NCBI RefSeq assembly: GCF_000719115.1
Contig: NZ_JOEA01000003.1
Coordinates: 344,160-408,159 of the forward strand
DNA from: Lentzea albidocapillata
GTDB taxonomy: Bacteria > Actinomycetota > Actinomycetes > Mycobacteriales > Pseudonocardiaceae
Length of the DNA: 64,000 nucleotides
Direction: 5' to 3'
Position 1 is the stretch's first letter; every line of letters begins with the position of its first letter. The notes under the pieces are model-generated. The model was given only the letters and a program-made list of their open reading frames with translations. It did no database searches and was not told the DNA's origin. The translations under genes were made by a program, and so were the position numbers. This document shows positions 33,507 to 44,242 of this stretch, piece after piece.

Positions 33507-34042
33507 CGTGCCGCCGCCCGGTCACGCAGGGCCACCACACCAGCCGCGAGAGCCGCCGCCACGACGGCTCCCGCGCTGTTGTTGAAGAAGTCCTGCGTCT
33601 CACACAACCCTCGCCCGGTGAGCGGTTGCACGATCTCGATCGCCGCACTCAACGCCACCGCCGACCCCAGCACCGCGAGCGGCCGCCGCGTCGCGAGCAC
33701 CGCGCAGAACACCAGCGGCACGAACAGCAGCGCGTTCAACAGCTCGTTCGAACCGTGCAACGAGAAGCCGCTGAGGTGGCAGAGTTCTTGGCCGGGCTCG
33801 GATGCCCAAGCCGGCAGCGTGCGCGAGAAAGTCACGCCCAGCACGACACCCAGCGAGATTCCCGCCAGCACCGAGGGAACCGGCCGCCAGCGGTAACTCC
33901 GAGCCACCCGCCACGCACCCCAGCCCAGCGCGCCGGCCCCGACCACCACTCCGCCCGCGATGAGCGGGTTCGCCAACGCCGCGAGCACCGCTTCGAACGC
34001 CCACCCCACCTGATCCAGCACAGCCCAGAACCCTTCGTCCAC
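33503..34042 (-). CDS. VanZ-like membrane protein
   Basis: This 179-residue protein has four hydrophobic helices. The VanZ signature region SNELLNALLFVPLVFCAVL is followed by SAAIEIVQPLTGRGLCETQDFFNNSAGA. VanZ-family proteins can lower teicoplanin binding, but most members have no known role. It starts with GTG 34042 and is coupled to the GT87 gene by 4 nt, suggesting a shared envelope function. Confidence 0.83.
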   Translation of the reverse strand: MDEGFWAVLDQVGWAFEAVLAALANPLIAGGVVVGAGALGWGAWRVARSYRWRPVPSVLAGISLGVVLGVTFSRTLPAWASEPGQELCHLSGFSLHGSNELLNALLFVPLVFCAVLATRRPLAVLGSAVALSAAIEIVQPLTGRGLCETQDFFNNSAGAVVAAALAAGVVALRDRAAAR

Positions 34043-34161
34043 ACCGAAATCCGATGTGGACGAGCCTGCTGTCCGGTGGGGTGCCGCCGGATCGGCCCGA
34101 CGGCCTCAAGATCATGGCCGCCGAGCCAGACTCAGGGCTCGAACTGGCCGAACGGCCATGG

Positions 34162-34788
34162 TCAGTCGGCCACCACGTGCGCGCGGAACGCCCACGCGAC
34201 GATCTCGACGCGGTTGCGCGCCCCCACCTTCGCCTGCACCGACGCCAGGTAGGCCTTCACCGACGACACCGAGACCTTCAGCGAGGCCGCGATCTCGTTG
34301 TTGCTCAAGCCTTTCGCCACGTGCCGGACGACGTCCAGCTCACGCGGGTTCAGCACCTGAGCATCGGCGCTCGCCACCGGCGGCACCGATCGGCGCAGCA
34401 CCCGCAGCACCACCTGGGGCGACACCAGGACGTCACCCCTCGCGGCCGATCTCACGGCCTCGGCCAGCAAACCGGGACTCGCGTCCTTCGTGAGGAACCC
34501 GCACGCGCCGAGGTCCAGCGCCTTGTTCAGCACCTCGTCGCTGTCGAACGTCGTCACGACCACGACACGGGTGTGCGGGGCGAGCTGCCGCGTGACCTCC
34601 AGGCCGTCGAGCCCCGGCATCCGGACGTCCACCAGGCACACCCGCGGCTCGAGTTCGCGAGCCCGCTGGACCGCGCTGATCCCGTCCGCGACGTCGGCGA
34701 CCACGCTGATGTCGGGCTGCGCCTCCAGGATCAGCCGGAACCCGGCCCGCACCATGTCCTGGTCCTCGGCGATGAGCACGGAGATCAC
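34162..34788 (-). CDS. NarL/LuxR-type response regulator
   Basis: This 208-residue protein has a receiver domain with D54 in VCLVDVRMPGLDG, Thr in VVTTFD and Lys in FLTKDAS. It is followed by a LuxR helix-turn-helix (LNPRELDVVRHVAKGLSNNE, then VSVSSVKAYLASV). GTG 34788 overlaps the kinase stop (GTGA), which fixes the start. The open frame runs far upstream through the kinase gene and is a shadow there. Targets are not evident. Confidence 0.92.
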   Translation of the reverse strand: MISVLIAEDQDMVRAGFRLILEAQPDISVVADVADGISAVQRARELEPRVCLVDVRMPGLDGLEVTRQLAPHTRVVVVTTFDSDEVLNKALDLGACGFLTKDASPGLLAEAVRSAARGDVLVSPQVVLRVLRRSVPPVASADAQVLNPRELDVVRHVAKGLSNNEIAASLKVSVSSVKAYLASVQAKVGARNRVEIVAWAFRAHVVAD

Positions 34789-35801
34789 GCGCGCACCTCC
34801 AGCGGCAGCTCGGCGGTGACCAGCCAGCCTTCTCCGGTCGGGCCCGCGAAGAACCGCCCGCCCAGCTCGTGCACCCGTTCGCGCATGCCCACCAACCCGA
34901 ACCCGCCCGAATGCGAAGGTCTCACCGTTCCATTGTCCACAACGGACAGCAGTACCAGGTCCGAGGTCAGCCGCACGTCCACCTCCACGCTCGTGGCGTC
35001 GAAAGCGTGCTTGCGGGCGTTGGTCAACGCCTCCTGGACGAGCCGCAGCACCGATCGTCCCAGCTCCGGCCGCACGTCCGCGGTCAGTTCGACGTTCGCC
35101 CGCACCGGCAGGCCCGACCTCTCCGCGAGCTGGTGCAGATCGGCCGTGAGATCGGTGGTCGCGCCGGCGGCCCCGTTGTCCCGCAACGTCCTGACCATCG
35201 CGCTCATCGCCCCCAACGCGTCCGTGCCACCCTCGACTATGCCCGGCAGCATCGCGCACGCCTTGTCCTTGTCCTGCGCCGCCACCACAAGCGCGGCCTG
35301 CGCCTGCACCAGCATGCCCGTGACGTGGTGTGCCACCACGTCGTGCAGTTCCCGGGCCATGTCGAGGCGTTCGTCGCGCCGGACCCGTTCCTCCGCGGCC
35401 GCTGCCAACGCCGACCGTGACCGTTCCCGCATCCGCAACAGCAGCCCGCCCGCGGCCATGATGATGAACAGGATCAGCATCAGCTGGACAGCGTCCGCGC
35501 GGGACAGCGAAATGTGCGGACGGTAGAACGCGGCGTGTTCGGCGACGAGTACGAGTGCCAGGATCGACGGCACGGCCACGAGCACCGGTGTGCGCCACGC
35601 GTGCGCGAACACGAGAACCAGCACGACCGTCGACTCGGCGACCGTGTACACCGGGTTGTCGAACCACGTCTCGCCGACGCCGGGCCCGCTGATCAGGTGC
35701 AGCGCCCGGCCGAAGCCGATGATCCGCCCCGTGACGACGAACACGGCGGCGAACATGACGACGGTGGCGATGATGAGCGGCCTGCGGCGAAGTTCCCCCA
35801 T
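34785..35801 (-). CDS. Sensor histidine kinase (HisKA_3, NarL-partner type)
   Basis: This 338-residue kinase has about four N-terminal membrane helices and short loops, so it likely senses a membrane signal. The dimerisation box is ERLDMARELHDVVAHHVTGM, with the phospho-accepting histidine in ELHD. The ATPase part has LVQEALTNARKHAFDA (N box), VVDNGT and GGFGLVGMRERV (G boxes). ATG 35801 is preferred to GTG 35831. It is translationally coupled to the response regulator downstream. Confidence 0.9.
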   Translation of the reverse strand: MGELRRRPLIIATVVMFAAVFVVTGRIIGFGRALHLISGPGVGETWFDNPVYTVAESTVVLVLVFAHAWRTPVLVAVPSILALVLVAEHAAFYRPHISLSRADAVQLMLILFIIMAAGGLLLRMRERSRSALAAAAEERVRRDERLDMARELHDVVAHHVTGMLVQAQAALVVAAQDKDKACAMLPGIVEGGTDALGAMSAMVRTLRDNGAAGATTDLTADLHQLAERSGLPVRANVELTADVRPELGRSVLRLVQEALTNARKHAFDATSVEVDVRLTSDLVLLSVVDNGTVRPSHSGGFGLVGMRERVHELGGRFFAGPTGEGWLVTAELPLEVRA

Positions 35802-35869
35802 CCGGCCGATCCTAGGAGCAGGCGCGACCACCTGCCTCGACCGTCCAGCCGAGGCGGATGGCCAGATGG

Positions 35870-37105
<1,236 letters not shown>

Positions 37106-37172
37106 CTAGGACTCGCCGAGCATCAGGTCCATCTCACAATTCCACGCTCGCTGTTCGGAAATACTGCACAGC

Positions 37173-38042
37173 ATGACGCTGAATCCGTGGCGCCTGCGCC
37201 TGCTCAGCCAGCTCGACGCGCTGGGCACCGTGCGGGCCGTGGCGCAGGCCGCGAACCTGAGTGCTTCGAGCGTGTCCCAGCAGCTCGCGGTGCTCGAGAG
37301 CGAGACGCGCACGCAGTTGATCGAACGGACCGGGCGGCGCGTGCGGCTCACGTCGGCCGGGCTCATCCTGGCGAGGAGGGCTCGGTCGATCCTCGACCAG
37401 ATGGACGCCGTCGAGGCCGAGTTGAGAGGCCTGAACGACGAACCGTCGGGCCTCATCCGGCTCGGCGCGTTCCAGAGCTCCATCCACACGCTCGCCGTAC
37501 CCGCGATCCAGGCCCTCCGGCACCCGCACCTCGACGTCGAGATCGTGGAACTGGAACCGCACGCCAGCATGCCCGCGCTGCTCGCCGGGGAGGTCGACGT
37601 GATCATCACGACCACCGACTTCGTGGAGCTGCCGGTACCGGGCGACATCGACGTGGTGCCGCTCGGCCAGGACCCGATCGTGCTGGTCACGCCGCCGAAC
37701 CACCCCGCGGCCGATGTCGCCGCGTGCAAGGACGAGCCCTGGGCGTTCGACATCCCCGGCTCGTACATGGCGAAGCTGGCGACGCGCCTGTGCCGGCAGT
37801 CGGGCTTCGAGCCACGCGTGGTCGGCCGGTTCAGCAACTACATGCTCACGCTCAAGCACGTCGAGGCCGGTCTGGCGGTCGCGGTGCTGCCCGCGCTGGC
37901 CGTCGACCGCAGGTTCGACGTGGTCACGAGGGAGCTTCCGATGACGAGAAGGATCACAGCCGCCGTGCGCCGTGACTCGCGCGCCGCGATCACCGTCGTG
38001 CTCGACGCCCTGCATACTCGGTCGCAGTCGGACGAGAGGTGA
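37173..38042 (+). CDS. LysR-family regulator divergent from dgdA
   Basis: This 289-residue LysR protein has its helix-turn-helix at about 15-45 (GTVRAVAQAANLSASSVSQQ, then VLESETRTQLIERTGRRVRLT). The effector domain runs from GLIRLGAF onward. In Burkholderia, DgdR, also LysR-type, controls dgdA; the same role is inferred here from divergent placement. The 76-bp gap would hold both promoters. Confidence 0.9.
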   Translation: MTLNPWRLRLLSQLDALGTVRAVAQAANLSASSVSQQLAVLESETRTQLIERTGRRVRLTSAGLILARRARSILDQMDAVEAELRGLNDEPSGLIRLGAFQSSIHTLAVPAIQALRHPHLDVEIVELEPHASMPALLAGEVDVIITTTDFVELPVPGDIDVVPLGQDPIVLVTPPNHPAADVAACKDEPWAFDIPGSYMAKLATRLCRQSGFEPRVVGRFSNYMLTLKHVEAGLAVAVLPALAVDRRFDVVTRELPMTRRITAAVRRDSRAAITVVLDALHTRSQSDER

Positions 38043-38184
38043 TCCGGAGCAAGGCTGGTCACCCGCCTAGGGCGTGTCCCGTAAGTCCGTTCGATGAGAG
38101 TCACGGTCGAGAGTCCCGGAGGCGGTGCCGCCGCGACGGCCTCATACCGGGCGTATTCGGGCGTTGATCTGGGAGGCTGGAACC

Positions 38185-41100
38185 GTGCGCGTGGCATTGC
38201 TGGGCCCGACGACCGTCGAGACCGAGGACGGCACACCGGTCGACATCGGTGGTGCCCGCGTCCGCATGCTCGTCGCACGCCTCGCGCTCGACCCCGGCCG
38301 CCCGGTGCCGACGACGACGCTGATCGACGACCTCTGGGGCGAGCAGCCGCCCGCCGACGCCATGAACGCGCTGCAGTCGCTCGTGTCGAGGCTGCGCAAG
38401 GTCTGCCCGGTCGCGCTGGAACCGGGCGGCTACCGGCTGGGCGTGACGACCGAGGACGTCGACGTCTTCCGGTTCGAACGGCTGCGCGCCGCGGGCCGGT
38501 TGGACGAGGCGCTCGCGCTGTGGCGTGGTGACGCGCTGGCCGACGTGCGGGAGGCGCCGTTCGCCGCGCCGACGGCCTCCCGGCTCGAAGAAGCACGCCT
38601 GTCCGCGCAGGAAGACCGCGGCGAACTCGACGTCGCGGCGCTGACCGCGTTGCACGAGAAGCACCCGCTGCGCGAACGCCTGGCCGGGCTGCTGATGAGG
38701 GCGTTGTGCGCGCAGGGCAGGCAGTCCGACGCCCTGCACGTCTATGCCGAGGTCCGCGGCCGGCTCGCCGACGAACTGGGGGTCGATCCCTCACAGGAAC
38801 TGCAGGACGTCCACCTCGCGGCACTGCGCGGCGAGCTCGGGCCGCGGCCGGTGACCGACCGCTTGCCGATGCGGCTCACCAGCTTCGTCGGGCGCGACGA
38901 CGAGCTCGCGGAGATCGCCGGACTGCTCGGCCGGGCCCGGCTGGTGACGCTGGCCGGGCCCGGCGGCGCGGGCAAGACACGGCTCGCCACCGAGGTCGCG
39001 GCGCGGCATCCGTTGCACGGCAAGGGCCGCGTGTGGTTCGCGGCGCTGGCCGGCGTCCGGGCGGCGGAGGACCTCGCCGGTGCGGTGCTCAGCGCGTTCG
39101 AGGTGACGTTCGCCGGGGATCCGCGGCGGCGGGCCAGCGAGGGCATGGACCGGATCGCCGAGGTGCTCGGCGCCGGGGAGTCGTTGCTGGTGCTGGACAA
39201 CTGCGAGCACCTGATCGGGGCGGCGGCCGAGTTCACCACCGAGCTGCTGCGGCGGGTACCGAACCTCCGCGTGCTCGCGACCAGCAGGGAACCGCTCGCG
39301 ATCGACGGCGAGTCGCTGTGCCCGATCGGCCCGCTCGCCGTGCCCAACGGCCAGGCGGACGTGTCCGCGTTCGGCGCGGTGCGGCTGTTCCTCGACAGGG
39401 CGAGCGCGGTGAAGCCCGGGTTCCGGCTCGACGGGTCCACTGTGGACGACGTGAGGATGATCTGCCGCAGGCTCGACGGCATGCCGCTCGCGCTGGAACT
39501 GGCGGCGGCGCGGCTGCGGTCGATGACGGTCCGGCAGATCACCCAGCGCCTGGACGACCGGTTCCGGTTGCTCACCTCGGGCAGCCGCACCGCGCTGCCG
39601 CGCCAGCGCACGTTGCGCGCGGTCGTCGAGTGGAGCTGGGACCTGCTGACCGAGGAGGAGCTGCTGCTGGCCCGGCGGTTCGCGGTGTTCCCCGCCGGCG
39701 CCGACCTCGCCGCGATCGAGGCCGTCTGCCTGCCGGACCCGATCTACGTGCTCACGTCGCTGGTCGAGAAGTCCATCGTGGACGTCATCGAGATCGAGGG
39801 CGAGCCGCGGTACCGGATGCTGGAGACGATCCGGGTCTACGCGGCCGAACAGCTCGACGCGTCCGGCGAGAAGCGGGAGGTCGTCGGCCGGTTCCGGCGC
39901 TACTACCGCGAACTGACCGCGCGCTGGGAGCCGCTCACCCGCACCGCGCGGCAACTCGAGGCGATCGACGTCTACGAGGCGGAGCAGGACAACGTCGTGG
40001 CGGCGTTGCGCGGAGCGATCGACGACCACGAGGTCGAGCTGGCGGCGGACCTGCTCGGCGGCACGTTCTGGTACTGGCTCGTCAAGGGCGACAACGAGCG
40101 CGCGGAGATGTCGGTGCGCGACGTGCTCGCGCTCGGCGACCTGCTGCCCGCCGACCGCTTCGCGACGTTCCGGGCCATGCAGCTCATCATGGCCGCCGTG
40201 CCAGGGGTGACGGACGTGGCGGAGGCCGCGGCGGTCATCGAGAACTGCGTGAGCTCCGGCGCCGTCCAGAAGTACCCGACGCTCGCGATCGCGCTGCCCA
40301 TGCTCGCGTTCCTCAGCCAGAACGCCGAACTGGCGCGGCGCGAGGTGCAGCGGGCGGCGGCGAGCGAGGACCCGTGGGCCAGGGCGAGCGCGGAGTGGGC
40401 GCACAGCTTCATGCTGGTGGACGACGGTGACCTGGAAGGCGCGGAACAGGCCCGCGACCGCGCGTACGACCAGTTCACGGCCATCGGCGACCGGTGGGGT
40501 TCGGCGATGACGCTCGGCATGAAGGCCGCGTTCGTCTCGCAGACCGGTGACAACCAGGCGGCGATCGACCTCTACCAGCGCGGGCTGGAGGTGGCGACGG
40601 AGCTGCGGTCGCAGGACGACGCCGCGCAGCAGCGGTGGCGGCTCGCGGTGGAGTACGCGCGCATGGGTGATCACGCTGCGGCCGCGCGCGAGGTGGTCGC
40701 GGCGGAGCAGTTCGTCCGGGACGCCGGCAACGACCTGCTGTCCACGATGCTCGGCTACGCGAAGGCCGAGGTCGTGCTGCGCGCGGGCAGGATCGAGGAG
40801 GCACGCGCGCTGAGCGTCTCGTTCACCCGGCGCGCCACCAGGCCGTCCGTGCTCGGGTCGCTCGTCGCGGAGTGGGTGGCCATGCTCGACGCGCGCATCG
40901 CGCTCGCCGACGGCAGGTTCGGCGACGCCGAGGCGTTCACCGCGGTGGCCGTCGAGACGACGTCGGAACGCGGCGACATGCCGGATCTCGCGACGGTGAC
41001 GGAACTCCTGGCCCAGGTGCGGCACCGGCAGTGCCGCGACGACGCCGCGCGGCGGCTGACGGCGCTCGCCCAGCTCCTCCGCGGGCGGCTCGACATGGGT

Positions 41101-41214
41101 GATCCGGACGTGCGGCGCCTCGTCGCCGAACTGGGCGAGCCCGCACCGCTGACGATCACCAAAGCCGAGGCGCTGCAACGGGTGCGCGAAGAGGCGGGCC
41201 TCAGCACCGGCTGA
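38185..41214 (+). CDS. SARP/BTAD-type regulator with NB-ARC ATPase and TPR-like domains
   Basis: This 1009-residue protein has an N-terminal OmpR-like winged helix (VRVALLGPTTVE, then RVRMLVARLALDPGRPV, then LIDDLWG). A BTAD helical domain follows to about 245. The NTPase has Walker A GPGGAGKTRLA and Walker B LLVLDNCEHLIG (about 272-355). Helical TPR-like repeats extend to the end. This is the large AfsR-like architecture that controls secondary metabolism in actinomycetes. GTG 38185 has GGGAGG eight nt upstream; the frame opens earlier at 38125. A DrrAB-type exporter lies convergent downstream; no biosynthetic genes are within reach except other regions of the window. Confidence 0.9.
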   Translation: MRVALLGPTTVETEDGTPVDIGGARVRMLVARLALDPGRPVPTTTLIDDLWGEQPPADAMNALQSLVSRLRKVCPVALEPGGYRLGVTTEDVDVFRFERLRAAGRLDEALALWRGDALADVREAPFAAPTASRLEEARLSAQEDRGELDVAALTALHEKHPLRERLAGLLMRALCAQGRQSDALHVYAEVRGRLADELGVDPSQELQDVHLAALRGELGPRPVTDRLPMRLTSFVGRDDELAEIAGLLGRARLVTLAGPGGAGKTRLATEVAARHPLHGKGRVWFAALAGVRAAEDLAGAVLSAFEVTFAGDPRRRASEGMDRIAEVLGAGESLLVLDNCEHLIGAAAEFTTELLRRVPNLRVLATSREPLAIDGESLCPIGPLAVPNGQADVSAFGAVRLFLDRASAVKPGFRLDGSTVDDVRMICRRLDGMPLALELAAARLRSMTVRQITQRLDDRFRLLTSGSRTALPRQRTLRAVVEWSWDLLTEEELLLARRFAVFPAGADLAAIEAVCLPDPIYVLTSLVEKSIVDVIEIEGEPRYRMLETIRVYAAEQLDASGEKREVVGRFRRYYRELTARWEPLTRTARQLEAIDVYEAEQDNVVAALRGAIDDHEVELAADLLGGTFWYWLVKGDNERAEMSVRDVLALGDLLPADRFATFRAMQLIMAAVPGVTDVAEAAAVIENCVSSGAVQKYPTLAIALPMLAFLSQNAELARREVQRAAASEDPWARASAEWAHSFMLVDDGDLEGAEQARDRAYDQFTAIGDRWGSAMTLGMKAAFVSQTGDNQAAIDLYQRGLEVATELRSQDDAAQQRWRLAVEYARMGDHAAAAREVVAAEQFVRDAGNDLLSTMLGYAKAEVVLRAGRIEEARALSVSFTRRATRPSVLGSLVAEWVAMLDARIALADGRFGDAEAFTAVAVETTSERGDMPDLATVTELLAQVRHRQCRDDAARRLTALAQLLRGRLDMGDPDVRRLVAELGEPAPLTITKAEALQRVREEAGLSTG

Positions 41215-41222
41215 AGCCCGCC
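41193..41222 (+). terminator. Hairpin at the end of the SARP gene
   Basis: GGCGGGC (41193-41199) and GCCCGCC (41216-41222) form a perfect 7-bp G+C stem with a 16-nt loop spanning the stop codon. It lies in the 13-bp gap between two convergent genes, so it may stop transcription from both sides. There is no U-tract, as is common in high-GC actinobacteria. Confidence 0.4.
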
Positions 41223-41227
41223 CTTGA

Positions 41228-42001
41228 TCACACGCGCCTGCGGTAGGCCCACATCGCCAGCGGGAAGAACACCGCGACCGCGCCCGCCATCCAGATCAGC
41301 GATCCGATGAGCGGCCCGGCGATCGCGCCACCGTTGAGCAACCCGCGCAGCGCGTCCGACATCAGGCTGACCGGGCTGATGTCCGCCCACGCCTTCAGCC
41401 AGCCCGGCATCGTCGAGGTGCCGACGAACACGTTGCTGCCGAACGTCAACGGCATGATCAGCACGATCATGATGCCCTGCACGGCCTGCGGGGTCTTGAG
41501 CAGCATGCCCACGAACACCGACGCCCAGCAGAAGCACAGTCCGAACGCGATCGCGAGCCCCGCCGCGATCAGCAGCTCCGCCGGTCCCGTCTGCACCCGG
41601 TAGCCCATGACCGTGGCGATGATCAGCAGCACCACGACGCACACCACGTACCGCACGACGTCCGCCAGCACCGCGCCCACCAGCGGCGCCGACCTCGCGA
41701 TCGGCATCGCGCGGAACCTGTCGAAGACGCCCTTGGAGACGTCCGTGTTCAGCTGGACGCCCGCGGTCATGCTGGCCTGCAGGATGTTCATCACCAGGAT
41801 GCCCGGCACGAGCATCTGCAGGTAGGCGTCCGTGTTCCCGGCGAGCGCGCCACCGAAGAGGTAGGTGAACATCACCAGCAGGATGATGGGCGCGATCGTC
41901 ACGTCCGCCAGCTGCTCGGGGTTCTTGCGGATCTTGAGGATGCCCCGCCAGGCCAGCGCGAAGCCGTGGCGCACTCCCCTGTCCAACGCGATCGTGCTCA
42001 T
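41228..42001 (-). CDS. ABC-2 type permease (DrrB-like)
   Basis: This 257-residue membrane protein has six predicted spans. It has the DrrB-like N-terminus (FALAWRGILKIRKNPEQLADVT) and the conserved SKGVFDRFRAMPIARSAPLVG stretch (quoted in part: KGVFDRFRAMPIARSAP), with WADISPVSLMSDALRGLL near the end. It pairs with the ATPase gene just upstream (4-nt overlap) to form a drug- or lipid-export complex. Confidence 0.9.
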   Translation of the reverse strand: MSTIALDRGVRHGFALAWRGILKIRKNPEQLADVTIAPIILLVMFTYLFGGALAGNTDAYLQMLVPGILVMNILQASMTAGVQLNTDVSKGVFDRFRAMPIARSAPLVGAVLADVVRYVVCVVVLLIIATVMGYRVQTGPAELLIAAGLAIAFGLCFCWASVFVGMLLKTPQAVQGIMIVLIMPLTFGSNVFVGTSTMPGWLKAWADISPVSLMSDALRGLLNGGAIAGPLIGSLIWMAGAVAVFFPLAMWAYRRRV

Positions 42002-42948
42002 ACCAGGCTCCCCTCGTTCCGCTTGCCGGTGAGCGAGAGGAAGACCTCGTCGAGCGAGGGCAGCCGCAGCGCCAGTTCGTCCGCGGTGATGCCGGCCTCG
42101 TCGAGCTTGCGGACCAAAGTGGACAGCAGCACCGGGTCGTTCACCGGTGCCGTCAGCAGTCCCGTGTCGTCGTCCCTGGTCGGCCGGACACCGGTCAGGT
42201 CACCGAGAATCCGGTACACCACGTCGAGATCGAGCAACGACGTCGGCCGCACCTGCAGCGTCTGCCCGCCCACGCGCCGCTTCAGCTCGTCCGGCCTGCC
42301 CTCGGCCACGACGCGGCCGTGGTCGAACACCGTGATCGAGTCCGCGAGCTGGTCGGCCTCCTCCAGGTACTGCGTGGTGAGCAGGACCGTCACGCCGTTC
42401 GCGACGAGCTTGCGCACCACCGCCCACACCTCGTTGCGGGCGTGCGGGTCCAGCCCGGTGGTCGGTTCGTCCAGGTACAGCACGGACGGGTTGCCGACGA
42501 GGCTGGCCGCGAGGTCGAGCCGCCGGCGCATACCTCCCGAGTACGTCTTGGCGGCCCGTCCCGCGGCGTCGGTGAGTTCGAACCGCTCCAGCAGTTCGGC
42601 GGCCTTCGCCCGTGCCCCCGCACGGGAGAAGTCGAGCAGGCGGGCCAGCAGCACCAGGTTCTCTCGACCGGAGAGGTCCTCGTCCACCGACGCGTACTGC
42701 CCAGTCAGTCCGATCAGCGACCGGACCGCCCGTGGGTCCTTCACCACGTCATGGCCGTGGACCGTGGCGTGCCCCGCGTCCGGGCGCAGCAACGTGGCCA
42801 GCACCCGCACCGCCGTGGTCTTGCCCGCGCCGTTCGGCCCGAGCACCCCCACGACCTTCCCCTCCGGCACCTCGAGGTCCACGCCGTCCAGCGCCTTGGT
42901 CTCCCCGTAGTGCTTGACCAGGCCTTCTGCCCTGATCGCGAGCGCCAT
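41998..42948 (-). CDS. ABC transporter ATP-binding protein (DrrA-like)
   Basis: This 316-residue ATPase has Walker A GVLGPNGAGKTTAVRVLATL (about 34-53), signature TYSGGMRRRLDLAASLVGNP, and Walker B VLYLDEPTTGLDP. A C-terminal extension of the daunorubicin-resistance type (LPSLDEVFLSLTGK) follows. The ISLTGQYASVDEDLSGRENL region typical of DrrA is present as IGLTGQYASVDEDLSGRENL. It energises the adjacent DrrB-like permease. The exported compound is unknown. Confidence 0.92.
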   Translation of the reverse strand: MALAIRAEGLVKHYGETKALDGVDLEVPEGKVVGVLGPNGAGKTTAVRVLATLLRPDAGHATVHGHDVVKDPRAVRSLIGLTGQYASVDEDLSGRENLVLLARLLDFSRAGARAKAAELLERFELTDAAGRAAKTYSGGMRRRLDLAASLVGNPSVLYLDEPTTGLDPHARNEVWAVVRKLVANGVTVLLTTQYLEEADQLADSITVFDHGRVVAEGRPDELKRRVGGQTLQVRPTSLLDLDVVYRILGDLTGVRPTRDDDTGLLTAPVNDPVLLSTLVRKLDEAGITADELALRLPSLDEVFLSLTGKRNEGSLV

Positions 42949-43013
42949 CGTTCCTCCCTGTGTTCAGGAGGAACTGTGCGCCGCACCGCTGGCAGACCGC
43001 GCACAGCGCGCTG

Positions 43014-44126
43014 TCAGCGGCTGGCAGCCATCCTGCGCACGGCCTCGGTGATGATCTCGGGCGAGGTGCCGATGTTGAACCGGACGTGGCCCGCTCCCCC
43101 GCTGCCGAACCCGGCGCCCGACATCAGGGCGACCTTGCCCCGCTCGACGAAGAACGCGGCCGGGTCGTCGCTGATGGCCCGGCAGTCGAGCCAGGCCAGG
43201 AAGGTTGCATCGGAGGGTTCGTAGCCGATCTCGGGCAGGTGCTCGGTGAGCAGGTTCTTCAGGAGCTTCCGGTTGTCGTCGAGCCCGGCCAGCAGGGCGT
43301 CGAGCCACTCGCCGCCGTGCCTGAGCGCGGCCGCGTGCGCGATGGTGCCGAAGTGGCTCGGTCCGTGGCTGACCTCCTCGGGCAACCTCGCGAGGTCGTC
43401 GGTGCCGGAGATCGCGACGGCTGCCCGCATGGCCGCCAGGTTCCAGCCCTTCGACGCGGACATGAGCGACATCCCGTTCTCGTCGACGCTCAGGTACGGC
43501 ACGAACCGGGTGCCCCTGGAGACGAGCGGGGCGTGGATCTCGTCGGCGATCACGCGAACGCCGTACGTCTCGGCCAGCCGCGCGAGGGCCGTCAGCTCCT
43601 CTGCGGTGTGGACGGTGCCCGTCGGGTTCTGCGGGTTGCACAGCAGGTACACCGGACGATCGGCTTTGACGTGCTGGAACGTCCGCTCCAGCACCTCCAG
43701 GTCGAGGCGGCCGTGCCGCAGCGGCGCCTCGACGACCGCGCGGCCCATGCTCCTGACGAACAGGTAGAACGGCGGGTACACCGGAGGGCTGACGATCACG
43801 GGGGCGCCGGGCCCGGACACCAGCCTGATCAGCTCGACGATGCCGAGCATCACGTCGGACACGAGCGCCGTGCGTTCCACCGGGAGGTTCCAGCCCCAGC
43901 GCTCTTCCGCGAACGCCGCGAGCGCCTCCTGGTAGTGGGTACCGGCCGGGTAGCCGGTGTCGCCGAGGTCCAGGGCCTCGATGACGGCCTGCCTGACGGG
44001 CTCAGCCAGGTCGACGTCCATCTCGGCCACCCACAACGGCAGCACGTCGTCCGGGAACTGCCGCCACTTCACGCTCGTGCGCCGCCGTAACCGTTCCAAG
44101 GACACCTGGGTCAGCGGGTTCAGCAT
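43014..44126 (-). CDS. MalY/PatB family PLP-dependent C-S lyase or aminotransferase
   Basis: This 370-residue class I/II aminotransferase-fold protein is of the MalY/PatB group. It has [20 protein letters not shown] at the start, TGYPAGTHY, and [26 protein letters not shown] carries the PLP Asp, and [14 protein letters not shown] the Schiff-base lysine. PatB/MalY enzymes act as cystathionine beta-lyases. ATG 44126 is preferred over an upstream TTG. A strong hairpin separates it from the gene upstream on the same strand, so it probably has its own promoter. Confidence 0.9.
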   Translation of the reverse strand: MLNPLTQVSLERLRRRTSVKWRQFPDDVLPLWVAEMDVDLAEPVRQAVIEALDLGDTGYPAGTHYQEALAAFAEERWGWNLPVERTALVSDVMLGIVELIRLVSGPGAPVIVSPPVYPPFYLFVRSMGRAVVEAPLRHGRLDLEVLERTFQHVKADRPVYLLCNPQNPTGTVHTAEELTALARLAETYGVRVIADEIHAPLVSRGTRFVPYLSVDENGMSLMSASKGWNLAAMRAAVAISGTDDLARLPEEVSHGPSHFGTIAHAAALRHGGEWLDALLAGLDDNRKLLKNLLTEHLPEIGYEPSDATFLAWLDCRAISDDPAAFFVERGKVALMSGAGFGSGGAGHVRFNIGTSPEIITEAVRRMAASR

Positions 44127-44195
44127 GAAACCCAACGTAGGTCACCCGGGATGAGCAGTCACGTTGTGCGCGGTGATCTGCTTCGGCCAAGCAAA

Positions 44196-44230
44196 GAGGG
44201 GCCCCGCCGGCACATGCCGGCGAGGCCCTC
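44196..44230 (-). terminator. Strong hairpin between the peptidase and PatB/MalY genes
   Basis: The arms 44196-44212 and 44215-44230 pair over about 14 bp around a tiny CA loop, with the core GCCGGCA/TGCCGGC perfect. It lies 13 nt past the stop of the secreted peptidase gene on the minus strand, where a terminator is expected. A run of A residues on the plus strand (GCAAAG, 44191-44196) gives a short U-rich tail. Confidence 0.7.
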
Positions 44231-44242
44231 CCGAAATCGAAC

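Noticed and set aside
38791..41178. A 795-residue minus-strand frame opposite the SARP gene
   Set aside because: The plus-strand protein has clear domains and a ribosome site; the antisense frame is low-complexity and has no recognisable motif.
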